Shown piece after piece: positions 1-11,298 of a stretch of DNA of 64,000 nucleotides; the stretch's first letter is position 1, and each line of letters starts with the position of its first letter. The DNA is from Procambarus clarkii (Eukaryota > Arthropoda > Malacostraca > Decapoda > Cambaridae), in NCBI RefSeq assembly GCF_040958095.1, contig NC_091193.1:22698901-22762900 (forward strand). The letters are read 5' to 3'. The position numbers and the translations under genes were made by a program. Below the pieces are notes generated by a model, which was given only the letters and a program-made list of their open reading frames with translations, did no database searches and was not told the DNA's origin.

Positions 1-527
1 CCCTTCCCTGCCCATCACCACCTTCCCTGCCCATCACCATCTTCCCTGCCCATCACCATCTTCCCTGCCCATCACCACCCTTCCCTGCCCATCACCATCT
101 TCCCTGCCCATCACCATCTTCCCTGCCCATCACCACCTTCCCTGCCCATCACCACCCTTCCCTGCCCATCACCACCCTTCCCTGCCCATCACCACCCTTC
201 CCTGCCCATCACCACCTTCCCTGCCCATCACCACCCTTCCCTGCCCATCACCATCTTCCCTGCCCATCACCACCTTCCCTGCCCATCACCACCCTTCCCT
301 GCCCATCACCACCTTCCCTGCCCATCACCACCTTCCCTGCCCATCACCACCCTTCCCTGCCCATCACCACCTTCCCTGCCCATCACCATCTTCCCTGCCC
401 ATCACCACCTTCCCTGCCCATCACCACCCTTCCCTGCCCATCACCACCTTCCCTGCCCATCACCACCTTCCCTGCCCATCACCACCTTCCCTGCCCATCA
501 CCACCTTCCCTGCCCATCACCACCCTT
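1..527. repeat. Minisatellite, 19/20-bp unit
   Basis: A tandem array reaches the left edge of the window, so its true length is unknown. The unit is CTTCCCTGCCCATCACCAC with an optional extra C (19 or 20 bp) and a common last-base C/T variant. About 27 copies are visible and identity is very high, which suggests recent expansion or homogenisation. There is no coding signal. Confidence 0.95.
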
Positions 528-620
528 CGCTACCTTTCATGCTTCAACTTGTAACAGACAGACAATTTGCTTCTATATATGTAGATTTTCAGAACATTCC
601 TGAGAATTTCATTTGAATTG

Positions 621-797
621 AACTATCAGGGAGAAAGCGCCAAGCCATTACGACTATATAGCACTTGGATTTCAGGATAAGGATTTGGGATGGGACAGGG
701 GAGGGAAGGGATGGTGCCCAACCACTTGGACGGTCGGGGATTGAACGCCGGCCTGCGTGAAGCGAGACCGTCGCTCTACCGTCCAACCCAAGTGGTT
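621..797 (-). mobile_element. tRNA-derived SINE, type 1
   Basis: Read on the minus strand, this begins with a tRNA-like head (797 to about 721) with an A-box-like segment and a B-box-like GTTCAATCCCC. A T/C-rich body follows, ending in the segment GCTATATAGTCGTAATGGC. A diverged second copy of the same unit lies at 51605-51795. The head is not a functional tRNA: no clean cloverleaf forms and it is fused to an unrelated body. Family naming is from recall of crustacean genomes; the tRNA-like head plus shared body is seen directly. Confidence 0.75.
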
Positions 798-920
798 TGG
801 CAACATTCCTGAGAACGCAACAGGAATTCCAGTCTTCGTTCACAACAAATATTTGTTACGCCAGCGACATGCAGTCTTCATCAGGTTATATGTTACACTC
901 AGTAGCGCACCGGTAAATAC

Positions 921-1958
921 TCCATGGCATAGATCTCTATAGCAGATATACTCCATGGCATAGATCTCTATAGCAGATATACTCCATGGCATAGATCTCT
1001 ATAGCAGATATACTCCATGGCATAGATCTCTATAGCAGATATACTCCATGGCATAGATCTCTATAGCAGATATACTCCATGGCATAGATCTCTATAGCAG
1101 ATATACTCCATGGCATAGATCTCTAGAGCAGATATACTCCATGGCATAGATCTCTATAGCAGATATACTCCATGGCATAGATCTCGATAGCAGATATACT
1201 CCATGGCATAGATCTCTATAGCAAATATACTCCATGGCATAGATCTCGATAGCAGATATACTCCATGGCATAGATCTCTATAGCAGATATACTCCATGGC
1301 ATAGATCTCTATAGCAGATATACTCCATGGCATAGATCTCGATAGCAGATATACTCCATGGCATAGATCTCTATAGCAGATATACTCCATGGCATAGATC
1401 TCTATAGCAGATATACTCCATGGCATAGATCTCTATAGCAGATATGCTCCATGGCATAGATCTCTATAGCAGATATACTCCATGGCATAGATCTCTATAG
1501 CAGATATACTCCATGGCATAGATCTCTATAGCAGATATACTCCATGGCATAGATCTCTATAGCAGATGTACTCCATGGCATAGATCTCTATAGCAGATAT
1601 ACTCCATGGCATAGATCTCTATAGCAGATATACTCCATGGCATAGATCTCTATAGCAGATATACTCCATGGCATAGATCTCTATAGCAGATATACTCCAT
1701 GGCATAGATCTCTATAGCAGATGTACTCCATGGCATAGATCTCGATAGCAGATGTACTCCATGGCATAGATCTCTATAGCAGATATACTCCATGGCATAG
1801 ATCTCTATATCAGATGTACTCCATGGCATAGATCTCTATAGCAGATGTACTCCATGGCATAGATCTCGATAGCAGATATACTCCATGGCATAGATCTCTA
1901 TAGCAGATATACTCCATGGCATAGATCTCGATAGCAGATATACTCCATGGCATAGATA
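921..1958. repeat. Minisatellite, 31-bp unit
   Basis: About 33 tandem copies of a 31-bp unit containing CATAGATCTCTATAGCAG and ACTCCATGG, so each copy carries AGATCT and CCATGG palindromes. Variants such as CTCG for CTCT and GATGTA for GATATA are scattered, with more of them toward the right end. A 90-residue minus-strand reading frame here is only the repeat read through and is not a gene. DNA from 1959 to 2380 shows nothing recognisable apart from AT-rich sequence. Confidence 0.95.
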
Positions 1959-2383
1959 CATCTTAAACTCGATAGCATTGAAAAATATATATACATAAGA
2001 TCATTTTTCCCGTATCAAGGAATTATAATATATAGAGGATTTCAGATTATAAAAAAATCCGTGGGATGACTAAATTCACAGTTTTTATAAAGCACTGGCA
2101 CGTGACTACTGCCCTGGTGTCCCAGAGAGGCAGGTGCACACGTCTAGTCCTCTGCTGTATTGTAGTGGGCATATCATTTGTAATGTTAATTTTCTGGGAG
2201 TAATGTTATTTGTTTTTGTAAATGGATCATGTGATTTGATCGTTGACTAAGTTGACACTAAACATTGGGTTGATAGCTGAGTTTCTAATATACAGTTGAG
2301 GGATAACTGATTTATGTAACTAGTAGAGCCGTGTGTTTAAGCTCTCTTCTTGTTGATAACAGTATCAGTTTCAGTGTCCATAG

Positions 2384-2652
2384 GGATGGTAGTGCTGCTG
2401 GTACTGGTAGTTCTGCTGTTAGTGGTGCTGGTAGTGCTGCTGCTACTTGGGCTAGTGGTGCTACTGGTAGTGGTACTGGTGGTGCTGCTGTTGGTGGTGC
2501 TGGTAGTGCTGCTGGTACTTGGGCTAGTGGTGCTACTGGTAGTGGTACTGGTAGTGCTGCTGCTACTTGGGCTAGTGGTGCTACTGGTAGTGGTGCTGGT
2601 GGTGCTGCTGTTCCTGGTGCTGGTAGTGCTGCTGGTACTTGGGCTGGTATCA
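2384..2652. repeat. GGTGCTGGTAGT-type codon-like repeat
   Basis: An imperfect array built from GGT/GCT/AGT triplets with a larger unit of about 60 bp marked by ACTTGGGCTAGTGG. All three frames on one strand, and two on the other, stay open because the unit length is a multiple of three. There is no initiation or splice context and no conserved domain, so a protein is not supported. A Ser/Gly/Ala low-complexity coding exon cannot be excluded from sequence alone. Confidence 0.8.
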
Positions 2653-3289
2653 CGAAGGAGCAGTGAGCACCTGTTAAGCGCCTCGCACATGGTTGTCGTA
2701 ATACCAAAAAGCGCCACAACCGCTCTGGTATTTCTCGCCGGGAAGTAAATAATAAAAGTTTTGCAAGTTTGGAGGAGAAAGGAAATTCCTGTAAAAATGT
2801 TTAATTACTCGCGACCACTCACCCGGATGGTCGGTCCTGCAGGGGGGGGGAATTCGGAAATTTTATTTGAGCAAAAACAGCAAATTGTTTCTTATTTAGC
2901 GAATACATTTATTAAATAATAAAGATTACCAATAATAATAAATAAAGATTAGGAACCGGTTTCGTAATAATTTAAATCTACCTTTTTTTCCAGTGTATTT
3001 GTGTATACAAATATATTGGTAAATAAATTCAACATTTGATTACTGTAATCAGTTTCCATGACTGGTTATAATTTGTTTTGTTAAGAACTAAAACTTAGTA
3101 AGTGAAGAGGTAGTTACTTAAGGTGCAGTTTAACCAGACTGTACTGTACACAAGGCTTGCTGCCTGTCCGGCTCGTCTGTCAGCGACACATTACACTGTA
3201 AAGCGAGTGGGAGACAGATGCACTCAAATGACTGAGGTCAATATTCTCTCTGGCCGGGAGCACGGCAGAATTACTGTCCGGGTACCAGT

Positions 3290-4036
3290 GTGGCCGAGGT
3301 TCTGTCTGGCCAGTAGTGTGGCCGAGGTACTGTCTGGCCAGTAGTGTGGCCGAGGTACTGTCTGGCCAGTAGTGTGGCCGAGGTACTGTCTGGCCAGTAG
3401 TGTGGCCGAGGTACTGTCTGGCCAGTAGTGTGGCCGAGGTACTGTCTGGCCAGTAGTGTGGCCGAGGTACTGTCTGGCCAGTAGTGTGGCCGAGGTACTG
3501 TCTGGCCAGTAGCGTGGCCGAGGTACTGTCTGGCCAGTAGCGTGGCCGAGGTACTGTCTGGCCATTAGTGTGGCCCAGGTACTGTCTGGCCAGTAGCGTG
3601 GCCGAGGTACTGTCTGGCCAGTAGTGTGGCCGAGGTACTGTCTGGCCAGTAGCGTGGCCGAGGTACTGTCTGGCCAGTAGTGTGGCCGAGGTACTGTCTG
3701 GCCAGTAGTGTGGCCGAGGTACTGTCTGGCCAGTAGCGTGGCCCAGGTACTGTCTGGCCAGTAGTGTGGCCGAGGTACTGTCTGGCCAGTAGTGTGGCCG
3801 AGGTACTGTCTGGCCAGTAGTGTGGCCGAGGTACTGTCTGGCCAGTAGTGTGGCCGAGGTACTGTCTGGCCAGTAGTGTGGCCGAGGTACTGTCTGGACA
3901 GTAGTGTGGCCGAGGTACTGTCTGGACAGTAGTGTGGCCGAGGTACTGTCTGGCCAGTAGCGTGGCCGAGGTACTGTCTGGCCAGTAGCGTTACCGAGGT
4001 ACTGTCTGGCCAGTAGCGTGGCCGAGGTACTGTCTC
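3290..4036. repeat. Minisatellite, 28-bp unit, next to the cuticle-type exon
   Basis: About 26 copies of a 28-bp unit containing TGTCTGGCCAGTAGTGTGG and CCGAGGTAC, with G/A and T/C variants. It ends in a run of C (about 4036-4049), and about 20 bp later the putative splice donor of the glycine-rich exon at 4068 is reached. The array therefore sits in what would be the intron or 3' end of that gene. Long minus-strand frames with a repeating Ala-Arg-Gln-Tyr-Leu-Gly pattern are the repeat itself. Confidence 0.95.
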
Positions 4037-4067
4037 CCCCCCCCCCCCCTAAGGTCGAATTACTGAC

Positions 4068-4476
4068 CTTCCCCTTGTGGAGTGATGCAGCTGCCGTCCA
4101 CATGGCGAACCTGCCCGTCGCCACAGCTGCCTCCATGGAACCCAGAGTCTCCAGAGACGAAGCCGCCGCCGCCGCCAGAGACGAAGCCGCCGCCGCCGCC
4201 GCCGCCAGAGACGAAGCCGCCGCCGCCGCCGCCGCCAGAGACGAAGCCGCCGTCGCCGCCAGAGACGAATCCTCCACCTCCAGAGGAGTATCCTCCGCCT
4301 CCAGAGGAGTATCCTCCACCTCCAGAGGAGAATCCTCCACCTCCAGAGGAGTATCCTCCACCATCAGAGACGAATCCTCCTCCTGAGCCACCGAGGGATA
4401 ACCCTGGACCAGAGGGCGCGGGCAGGCCGTAGCCCTGAGGAGCGGCTACAGCAGCCGCCAGCACGGAGGCCAAGAT
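4068..4476 (-). CDS. Glycine-rich cuticle protein exon, Tweedle/DUF243-like (partial)
   Basis: This appears to be an internal exon of a secreted arthropod cuticle protein. On the minus strand a pyrimidine-rich acceptor ending TTCTTCACAG precedes the exon at 4476. The protein opens with the hydrophobic end of a signal peptide (ILASVLAAAVAAPQG), then GYGLPAPSGPGL, about 75 residues of GGGGF/YSSGGGG repeats, then CGDGQVRHVDGSCITP. That last motif resembles the start of the DUF243/Tweedle domain of chitin-associated cuticle proteins. The exon can end at a GAAG|GTCAGT donor (4068). Read through, it stops eight residues after that motif (TAA, 4060-4062), so the rest of the domain is absent here. 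The first exon with the start Met was not identified upstream (4477-5170), and no downstream exon is visible below the 28-bp array. The locus may be a broken gene or one with a long intron. The family call is from motif recall. Confidence 0.6.
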
Positions 4477-4489
4477 CTGTGAAGAACAA

Positions 4490-5200
4490 AGGAAGGTTAA
4501 CCACAAGTCTCAGCTAAGATGAGAATCTTCCATTTCTTAAACATAAAAAACAATTCTAAAACAATTATTATAACTAGTATATTTGAACAATTATTTGTTT
4601 TTCACACCACAAATTTCGCAACCAGTGTTGCCACAACCCAATTCTCTGAGTAATTACTAGAAAACGTCGTGGAAAACTAATATTATTTGACCTGATCAAC
4701 GCTGACATCACAAAACTACATAAAAAGGAGACCGTTCAGGCGACATTTCTTTCATTTCTAGTACGGTGTGAAACAACTTCCGGTAGAAAATGTTGATGAT
4801 GTGTGCTCCTTTATTAGCAACATATAACTGGGAGTGTGAAGGTCCGCTGGAGGGGCTGGGGGAACATTTTGGTGCACTGATCACTGAGTGCTTTACCAGA
4901 GTGTCTGGGTGTAGGGTTCCCGGTGATCACTACTATACCAACTTCGCGCTACGGTTATGGTGACACCGTAGTCTCTGGTACACACGAATATAGCTACACT
5001 GTAGCACCATTATATCATCACCGAGGATCACCTATATTAACAGGGTGGCACGTCCATAGCCACAAATAAAGCAGCTATAAAAACACCGGGAGTGCTATAG
5101 CAATGTAGGGTCACGGGTACAGCAACACCTGGGTACGATTATAGCAGCGTCTGGGTACGGCTATAACAACGCTGGTGTACGGCTATACGAACGCCGGGGA
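4490..5200. other. Flank of the cuticle-type exon, no assigned gene
   Basis: This stretch should hold the upstream exon and promoter of the minus-strand cuticle-type gene, but no convincing ATG/donor pair or TATA box in the right orientation was found. Loosely repetitive phrases recur at 4950-5200 (for example CTATAGCA and GGGTACG variants), which looks like a decayed minisatellite. A short plus-strand frame starting at 4790 lacks support. Confidence 0.4.
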
Positions 5201-5203
5201 TGT

Positions 5204-5770
<567 letters not shown>

Positions 5771-6204
5771 AGGCAGGACTCGCCAGGAGCTGCATGGTGG
5801 AGTATGGTGTCTGTCCACAGTAGCTAGCCTTATATACCTTCACTGCCCAAGTGAAGCCCACAGATTACATGATGACAGCTTCTGGTCTGTGCTCATCCTG
5901 ATGATTCTACAATAGCAGTTAATCCTGATGGTCTGGTAAACCCTAGTATTGCATGTACCCATGTACATACACTACTAGGTACTCGAGTACCTATTGTAAG
6001 GTGTGACCAGGTTACCTATCCTTGCTCTCCACCACGGAGCGTCACGCTAAGCTCTCCTACAGTGTAAGAGTCATGAGCTAGAGCGAGTGGCAGATGCTCT
6101 TATAATTTGGCAGATAAGCACAGTCGCAGTCTTAATAGATGGCTGGAACACCGGAACTCAGGCGTTACCGTTGACTGCAAGCACGCACACACACACACAC
6201 ACAT

Positions 6205-7705
6205 GTAGATTTGTGAACCTCATTCTGGAGACATTCTTGTATCAACACATAAAGCAGGCCACAAGAATGAGGGGAAGAAGATGTACCGTCAGTACTGGAT
6301 CTAGTATTCACCAGGAAAGAAGAAGAGATATTTGACATCCAGTACCTTCCTCCCTTGGGAAAGATTGATCACGTCCTGTTAGACATTAAATATGCTTTAA
6401 GATATCATCTAGAAGAAAATGGGGACATTGAAACAGTTGATAAACTCGATTTCAAAAGAGGTCACTATGGGGAACTTCGAAAAATATTTAATGAGTGTAA
6501 TTGGACAGACTTGTTGCTAGGCAGGGAAGTAAAGGAAATGTATGCCAAATTTTGCAAAATATACGATGAAGGTACACAAACATTCATACCAAAACAGAGA
6601 TGCTGGGTCAGAAAACAGGATTGGTTCAACAGAAATTGCGAGAGAGCCAGAGACCAAAGGGCACAAAAATGGAATCAATATAGGAAGAGGCTAAACCCCC
6701 AAACATGCCAGCGATACAAAGATGCGAGAAACAACTATACAGCAGTAAGGGGAGAGGCAGAAAGAAATTTTGAAAAAGGGATAGCGGATAAATGTAAAAC
6801 AGAACCGGACCTATTCTACAAATTCATAAACAACAAATTGCAAGTAAAGAATAATATCTAGAGGTTGAAAATAGGAAACAGATTCACAGAAAATGAAAAG
6901 GAAATGTGTGAAACATTAAACGAAAAGTTCCGAAGTGTGTTTGTACAAAATGAAATCTTCAGAGAACCAGACACAATATGAATTCCAGAGAACAACATTG
7001 AGCATATAGAGGTATCTAGAGATGAAGTGGAAAATATGCTAAAGAAGCTCAGTAAGAACAAAGCAGTTGGCCAGATGGAGTTTCGCCATGGGTTCTGAGA
7101 GAATGTGCATCTGAGCTCAGCATTCCACTTCACCTGATCTTTCAGGCATCCCTGTGTACAGGAGTCGTAGCAGACGTGTGGAAAAAGGCTAACATAGTTT
7201 CAATCTACAAAAGTGGCTGATGATGCTAAGATAATAGGAAGGATAAGTAACTTAGATGATTGTTATGCCCTTCAAGAAGACCTGGACAAAATACGTATAT
7301 GGAGCACCACTTGACAAATGGAATTTAATGCGAATAAATGCCATGTTATGGAATGTGGAATAGGAGAACATAGACCTCACACAACCTATAAATTATGTGA
7401 GAAATCTTTAAAGAATTCTGATAAAGAAAGAGATCTAGGGGCGGTTCTAGATAGAAAACTATCACCTGAGGACCACATAAAGAACATTGTGTAAGGAGCC
7501 TATGCCACGCTTAGAATTGCTTTTAAATACATGGATGGCGAAATACTAAAGAAATTGTTTACGACTTTCGTTAGGCCAAAGCTAGAATATGCAGCGGTTG
7601 TGTGGTGCCCATATCTTAAGAAGCACATCAACAAACTGGAAAAGGTGCAAAGACATGCTACTAAGTGGCTCCCAGAACTGAAGGGTAAGAGCTACGAGGC
7701 GAGGT
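6205..7705 (+). pseudogene. CR1-like LINE copy, plus strand, 5'-truncated and internally deleted
   Basis: This is a non-LTR retrotransposon fragment. It starts inside the C-terminal part of the endonuclease (a frame beginning LPPLGKIDHVLLDIKYAL near 6340, continuing to about 6858). It runs through the endonuclease-RT linker (RKQDWFNRNCERARDQ) and the start of RT (ELSIPLHLIFQA, frame-shifted). It then jumps at about 7219 directly to the sequence after the RT active site (AKIIGRI..., SDKERDLG). RT motifs 1-5, including the FADD box, are missing compared with the minus-strand relative at 13440-16100. Further on it reads VQRHATKWLPELKGKSYE before being broken at 7705. A frameshift near 6267 and a TAG at 6859 are also present in that other copy. 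It is dead and has no host function. Confidence 0.9.
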
Positions 7706-7926
7706 TCCCAGACGCTGCCTTAATCGACTGAGCTACGACATGGTATAAGAATTGCAACCAGAAATTCTACTGAATTTACTTGGATCCTGCAGCCTCTCCG
7801 AGACACAAAGAGATGACAGCCTCTGGGATGCTCTCGGACGTAGGTTCGAATGCTCGTCACGGCCCTTGTGGATTTGTTCATTTGATACATCACGCTATTG
7901 TGATTTCTGTGTGTAAAGACCACACA
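7706..7926. mobile_element. Rearranged tRNA-derived SINE inside the CR1-like copy
   Basis: The left part, read on the minus strand, contains an A-box-like TAGCTCAGTCGATTAAGGC. The right part, read on the plus strand, contains a B-box-like GTAGGTTCGAATGC followed by a body (CACGGCCCTTGTGG...GCTATTGTGATT). In a normal tRNA-derived SINE both boxes lie on one strand, so half of the head is inverted here. It separates CR1-like sequence at 7705 from a second CR1-like fragment starting at about 7927. Confidence 0.6.
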
Positions 7927-8796
7927 CACAGCCTACAAATTGTGTGGAAAGGAATTACAGAACTCTAATAAAGAATGGGACCTAGGCGTGGTTTTGGATA
8001 GTAAGTTTTCGCCAAAGGAACACACAAAGAACACTGTGAGAGGAGTGTATGCTTCGCTTTCCAACTTCAGACTTGCTTTTAATTATATGTACGGTAAAAT
8101 TCTAAAGAAACTGTTCATAACTTTTGAGACCAAAATTGGAATATGCAGCAGTTGTGTGGTGCTCAGATCTCAAGACGCACATAACTAGAAGCAACTTTAC
8201 GAACAAGACGACACAGAATCAAGCTAAGGGAACAAAGGTGCTGAAAAAATATTAATAAGTTTTTTTTTTTTTTTTTGCCAAGAGAGTGGTAGTGGGTTGG
8301 AACAATGTATGTGAGCAACCCGTCCTCTTACAAATTACGTCGCTTTTCGCTCGTATGTGCACTCATGCTAAACATGGACGTAACTGTAATCCAAAATTAA
8401 ATAGGCTCGCTAAAGTGATGTAGTGTCCCGAGTTCAGTTTTGAGTCCTCCGGCTTAATCGGTTAGGTTAGGAGAGGAAACTTTAAATTAACGGTTTTCAT
8501 GACGTTTTGAAAACTTAGGCGATCTTCTTGCCCTCCTAACCTACCACAGGACCCTTAACTTACTGTTTTGGAAGAACAAAAATCCAAAAATTATTTTCAG
8601 TTATTTTTCATTTGAAATTACTGCCTTTTTTGGCCGTAGCGCATACGAGCGAAGAGCGACATGATTTGTAAGAGGACGGGTGGTAGTGGAGGCCAAAACC
8701 GTCAGTTGTTTCAAAGCGTTATACGACAAAGAGTGCTGGGAAGACGGGACACCACGAGCGTAGCTGTCATCCTGTAACTACACTGAGGTAATTACA
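7927..8796 (+). mobile_element. CR1-like LINE 3' fragment, split by an inverted-repeat element
   Basis: The protein reading (YKLCGKELQNSNKEWDLG, then GVYASLSNFRLAFNYMYGK) is the region after the RT core, diverged from the neighbouring copy. The 3' end after 8681 contains TTTCAAAGCGTTATACGAC and ends around TGTAACTACACTGAGGTAAT, the same 3' end as the fragment ending near 30114. The element is interrupted at 8319-8680 by a foreign insertion. There is a T-run at about 8262-8277. Confidence 0.75.
8319..8680. mobile_element. 362-bp terminal-inverted-repeat element (MITE-like)
   Basis: The ends are inverted copies of each other: CCCGTCCTCTTACAAAT and CGCTCGTATG on the left match CATACGAGCG and ATTTGTAAGAGGACGGG on the right, about 40 bp per arm with few mismatches. 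The interior is AT-rich, contains GGTTAGGTTAGG and has no transposase, so it is non-autonomous. It interrupts the 3' part of a CR1-like LINE, which resumes at GGTAGTGGAGGCC. No clear target-site duplication could be fixed by eye. Confidence 0.75.
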
Positions 8797-9003
8797 CACA
8801 CTATGGGGTCTATCGCTAGATGTCCTTTGCAAATGACACCAGCATAACGAGCAGCGGTTAAATATTGAAGCCGTACGATGGGATCAAATCCTTGTCCCTG
8901 AACCCTTCCGGAACACTCACTACCGACTAGACCATGATGGGCTTTAATGTAAAGTGCTACCTGAGACGTGACAAGTGCTTCGACACATGTGAAGAACAAA
9001 ATG

Positions 9004-9055
9004 CTGCAGTAGGACCTGGACAAACTTAAGATATGGTCAGAGAATTGGGTGCTGA
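9004..9055 (+). mobile_element. Short CR1-like RT scrap next to the 18-bp satellite
   Basis: The plus strand reads DLDKLKIWSENWVLN, equivalent to the QEDLDKI region that follows the FADD box in the 13.4-16.1 kb copy. It stops where the satellite begins. The preceding 8797-9003 is unassigned. Confidence 0.4.
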
Positions 9056-11298
9056 ACTAACGAGCAAGTGCAAGGTAACGAGCAAGTGCTAGGTAACGAT
9101 CAAGTGCAAGGTAACGAGCAAGTGTAAGGTAACGAGCAAGTGCAAGGTAACGAGCAAGTGCTAGGTAACGAGCAAGTGCAAGGTAACGAGCAAGTGCAAG
9201 GTAACGATCAAGTGCAAGGTAACGAGCAAGTGCAAGGTAACGATCAAGTGCTAGGTAACGAGCAAGTGCAAGGTAACGAGCAAGTGCAAGGTAACGATCA
9301 AGTGCAAAGTAACGAGCTAGTGCAAGGTAACGAGCAAGTGCAAGGTAACGATCAAGTGCTAGGTAACGAGCAAGTGCAAGGTAACGAGCAAGTGCTAGGT
9401 AACGAGCAAGTGCAAGGTAACGAGCAAGTGCAAGGTAACGATCAAGTGCAAAGTAACGAGCAAGTGCAAGGTAACGAGCAAGTGCAAGGTAACGATCAAG
9501 TGCAAAGTAACGAGCAAGTGCAAGGTAACGAGCAAGTGCAAGGTAACGATCAAGTGCTAGGTAACGAGCAAGTGCAAGGTAACGATCAAGTGCTAGGTAA
9601 CGAGCAAGTGCAAGGTAACGAGCAAGTGCAAGGTAACGATCAAGTGCAAAGTAACGAGCAAGTGCAAGGTAACGAGCAAGTGCAAGGTAACGATCAAGTG
9701 CTAGGTAACGAGCAAGTGCAAGGTAACGAGCAAGTGCTAGGTAACGAGCAAGTGCAAGGTAACGAGCAAGTGCAAGGTAACGATCAAGTGCAAAGTAACG
9801 AGCAAGTGCAAGGTAACGAGCAAGTGCAAGGTAACGATCAAGTGCTAGGTAACGAGCAAGTGCAAGGTAACGAGCAAGTGCAAAGTAATGATCAAGTGCA
9901 AGGTAACGATCAAGTGCTAGGTAACGATCAAGTGCAAAGTAACGAGCAAGTGCAAAGTAACGAGCAAGTGCAAGGTAACGAGCAAGTGCAAGGTAACGAT
10001 CAAGTGCTAGGTAACGAGCAAGTGCAAGGTAACGAGCAAGTGCTAGGTAACGAGCAAGTGCAAGGTAACGAGCAAGTGCAAGGTAACGATCAAGTGCAAA
10101 GTAACGAGCAAGTGCAAGGTAACGAGCAAGTGCAAGGTAACGATCAAGTGCTAGGTAACGAGCAAGTGCAAGGTAACGAGCAAGTGCAAAGTAATGATCA
10201 AGTGCAAGGTAACGATCAAGTGCTAGGTAACGATCAAGTGCAAAGTAACGAGCAAGTGCAAAGTAACGAGCAAGTGCAAGGTAACGATCAAGTGCAAGGT
10301 AACGATCAAGTGCAAGGTAACGAGCAAGTGCAAGGTAACGAGCAAGTGCAAAGTAACGAGCAAGTGCAAAGTAACGAGCAAGTGCAAAGTAACGAGCAAG
10401 TGCAAGGTAACGAGCAAGTGCAAGGTAACGATCAAGTGCAAGGTAACGATCAAGTGCAAGGTAACGAGCAAGTGCAAGGTAACGATCAAGTGCTAGGTAA
10501 CGAGCAAGTGCAAGGTAACGAGCAAGTGCAAGGTAACGAGCAAGTGCAAAGTAATGATCAAGTGCAAGGTAACGATCAAGTGCAAAGTAACGAGCAAGTG
10601 CAAGGTAACGATCAAGTGCTAGGTAACGATCAAGTGCAAGGTAACGATCAAGTGCAAGGTAACGAGCAAGTGCAAGGTAACGATCAAGTGCTAGGTAACG
10701 AGCAAGTGCAAGGTAACGAGCAAGTGCTAGGTAACGATCAAGTGCAAGGTAACGAGCAAGTGCAAGGTAACGAGCAAGTGCTAGGTAACGAGCAAGTGCA
10801 AGGTAACGAGCAAGTGCAGGGTAACGATCAAGTGCAAGGTAACGAGCAAGTGCTAGGTAACGATCAAGTGCAAGGTAACGATCAAGTGCAAGGTAACGAG
10901 CAAGTGCAAGGTAACGATCAAGTGCTAGGTAACGAGCAAGTGCAAGGTAACGAGCAAGTGCTAGGTAACGAGCAAGTGCAAGGTAACGAGCAAGTGCTAG
11001 GTAACGAGCAAGTGCAAGGTAACGAGCAAGTGCAAGGTAACGAGCAAGTGCTAGGTAACGAGCAAGTGCAAGGTAACGAGCAAGTGCAATGTAACGAGCA
11101 AGTGCAAGGTAACGAGCAAGTGCTAGGTAACGAGCAAGTGCAAGGTAACGAGCAAGTGCTAGGTAACGAGCAAGTGCAAGGTAACGAGCAAGTGCTAGGT
11201 AACGAGCAAGTTCAAGGTAACGAGCAAGTGCTAGGTAACGAGCAAGTGCAAGGTAACGAGCAAGTGCAAGGTAACGAGCAAGTGCTAGGTAACGAGGC
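9056..11298. repeat. 18-bp satellite, about 124 copies, with higher-order structure
   Basis: The unit is CAAGGTAACGAGCAAGTG. Variant positions include CAAGG/CTAGG/CAAAG and GAG/GAT, plus a rare TAATGAT. The combinations recur in blocks: the rare GTAATG variant occurs at 9885, 10191 and 10551, spacings of 306 and 360 bp (17 and 20 units), with matching neighbours between the first two. Because 18 is a multiple of three and the unit contains no stop in several frames, frames of 720 residues (plus) and about 799 residues (minus) stay open. These have no start context, domain or splice evidence and are treated as artefacts. Confidence 0.95.

Noticed and set aside
1-527. A CRISPR array
   Set aside because: The repeats are contiguous with no unique spacers and there are no cas genes; the window is eukaryotic.
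720-797. A functional tRNA gene
   Set aside because: The head is tRNA-like but fused to a SINE body that recurs at 51605-51795; the cloverleaf is imperfect.
3180-4391. 403-residue minus-strand frame
   Set aside because: It combines the 28-bp minisatellite with the wrong frame of the cuticle-type exon.
4790-4963. Short plus-strand ORF downstream of an AT-rich CATAAAAAG promoter-like segment
   Set aside because: Under 60 codons, no similarity and no splice or conservation evidence.
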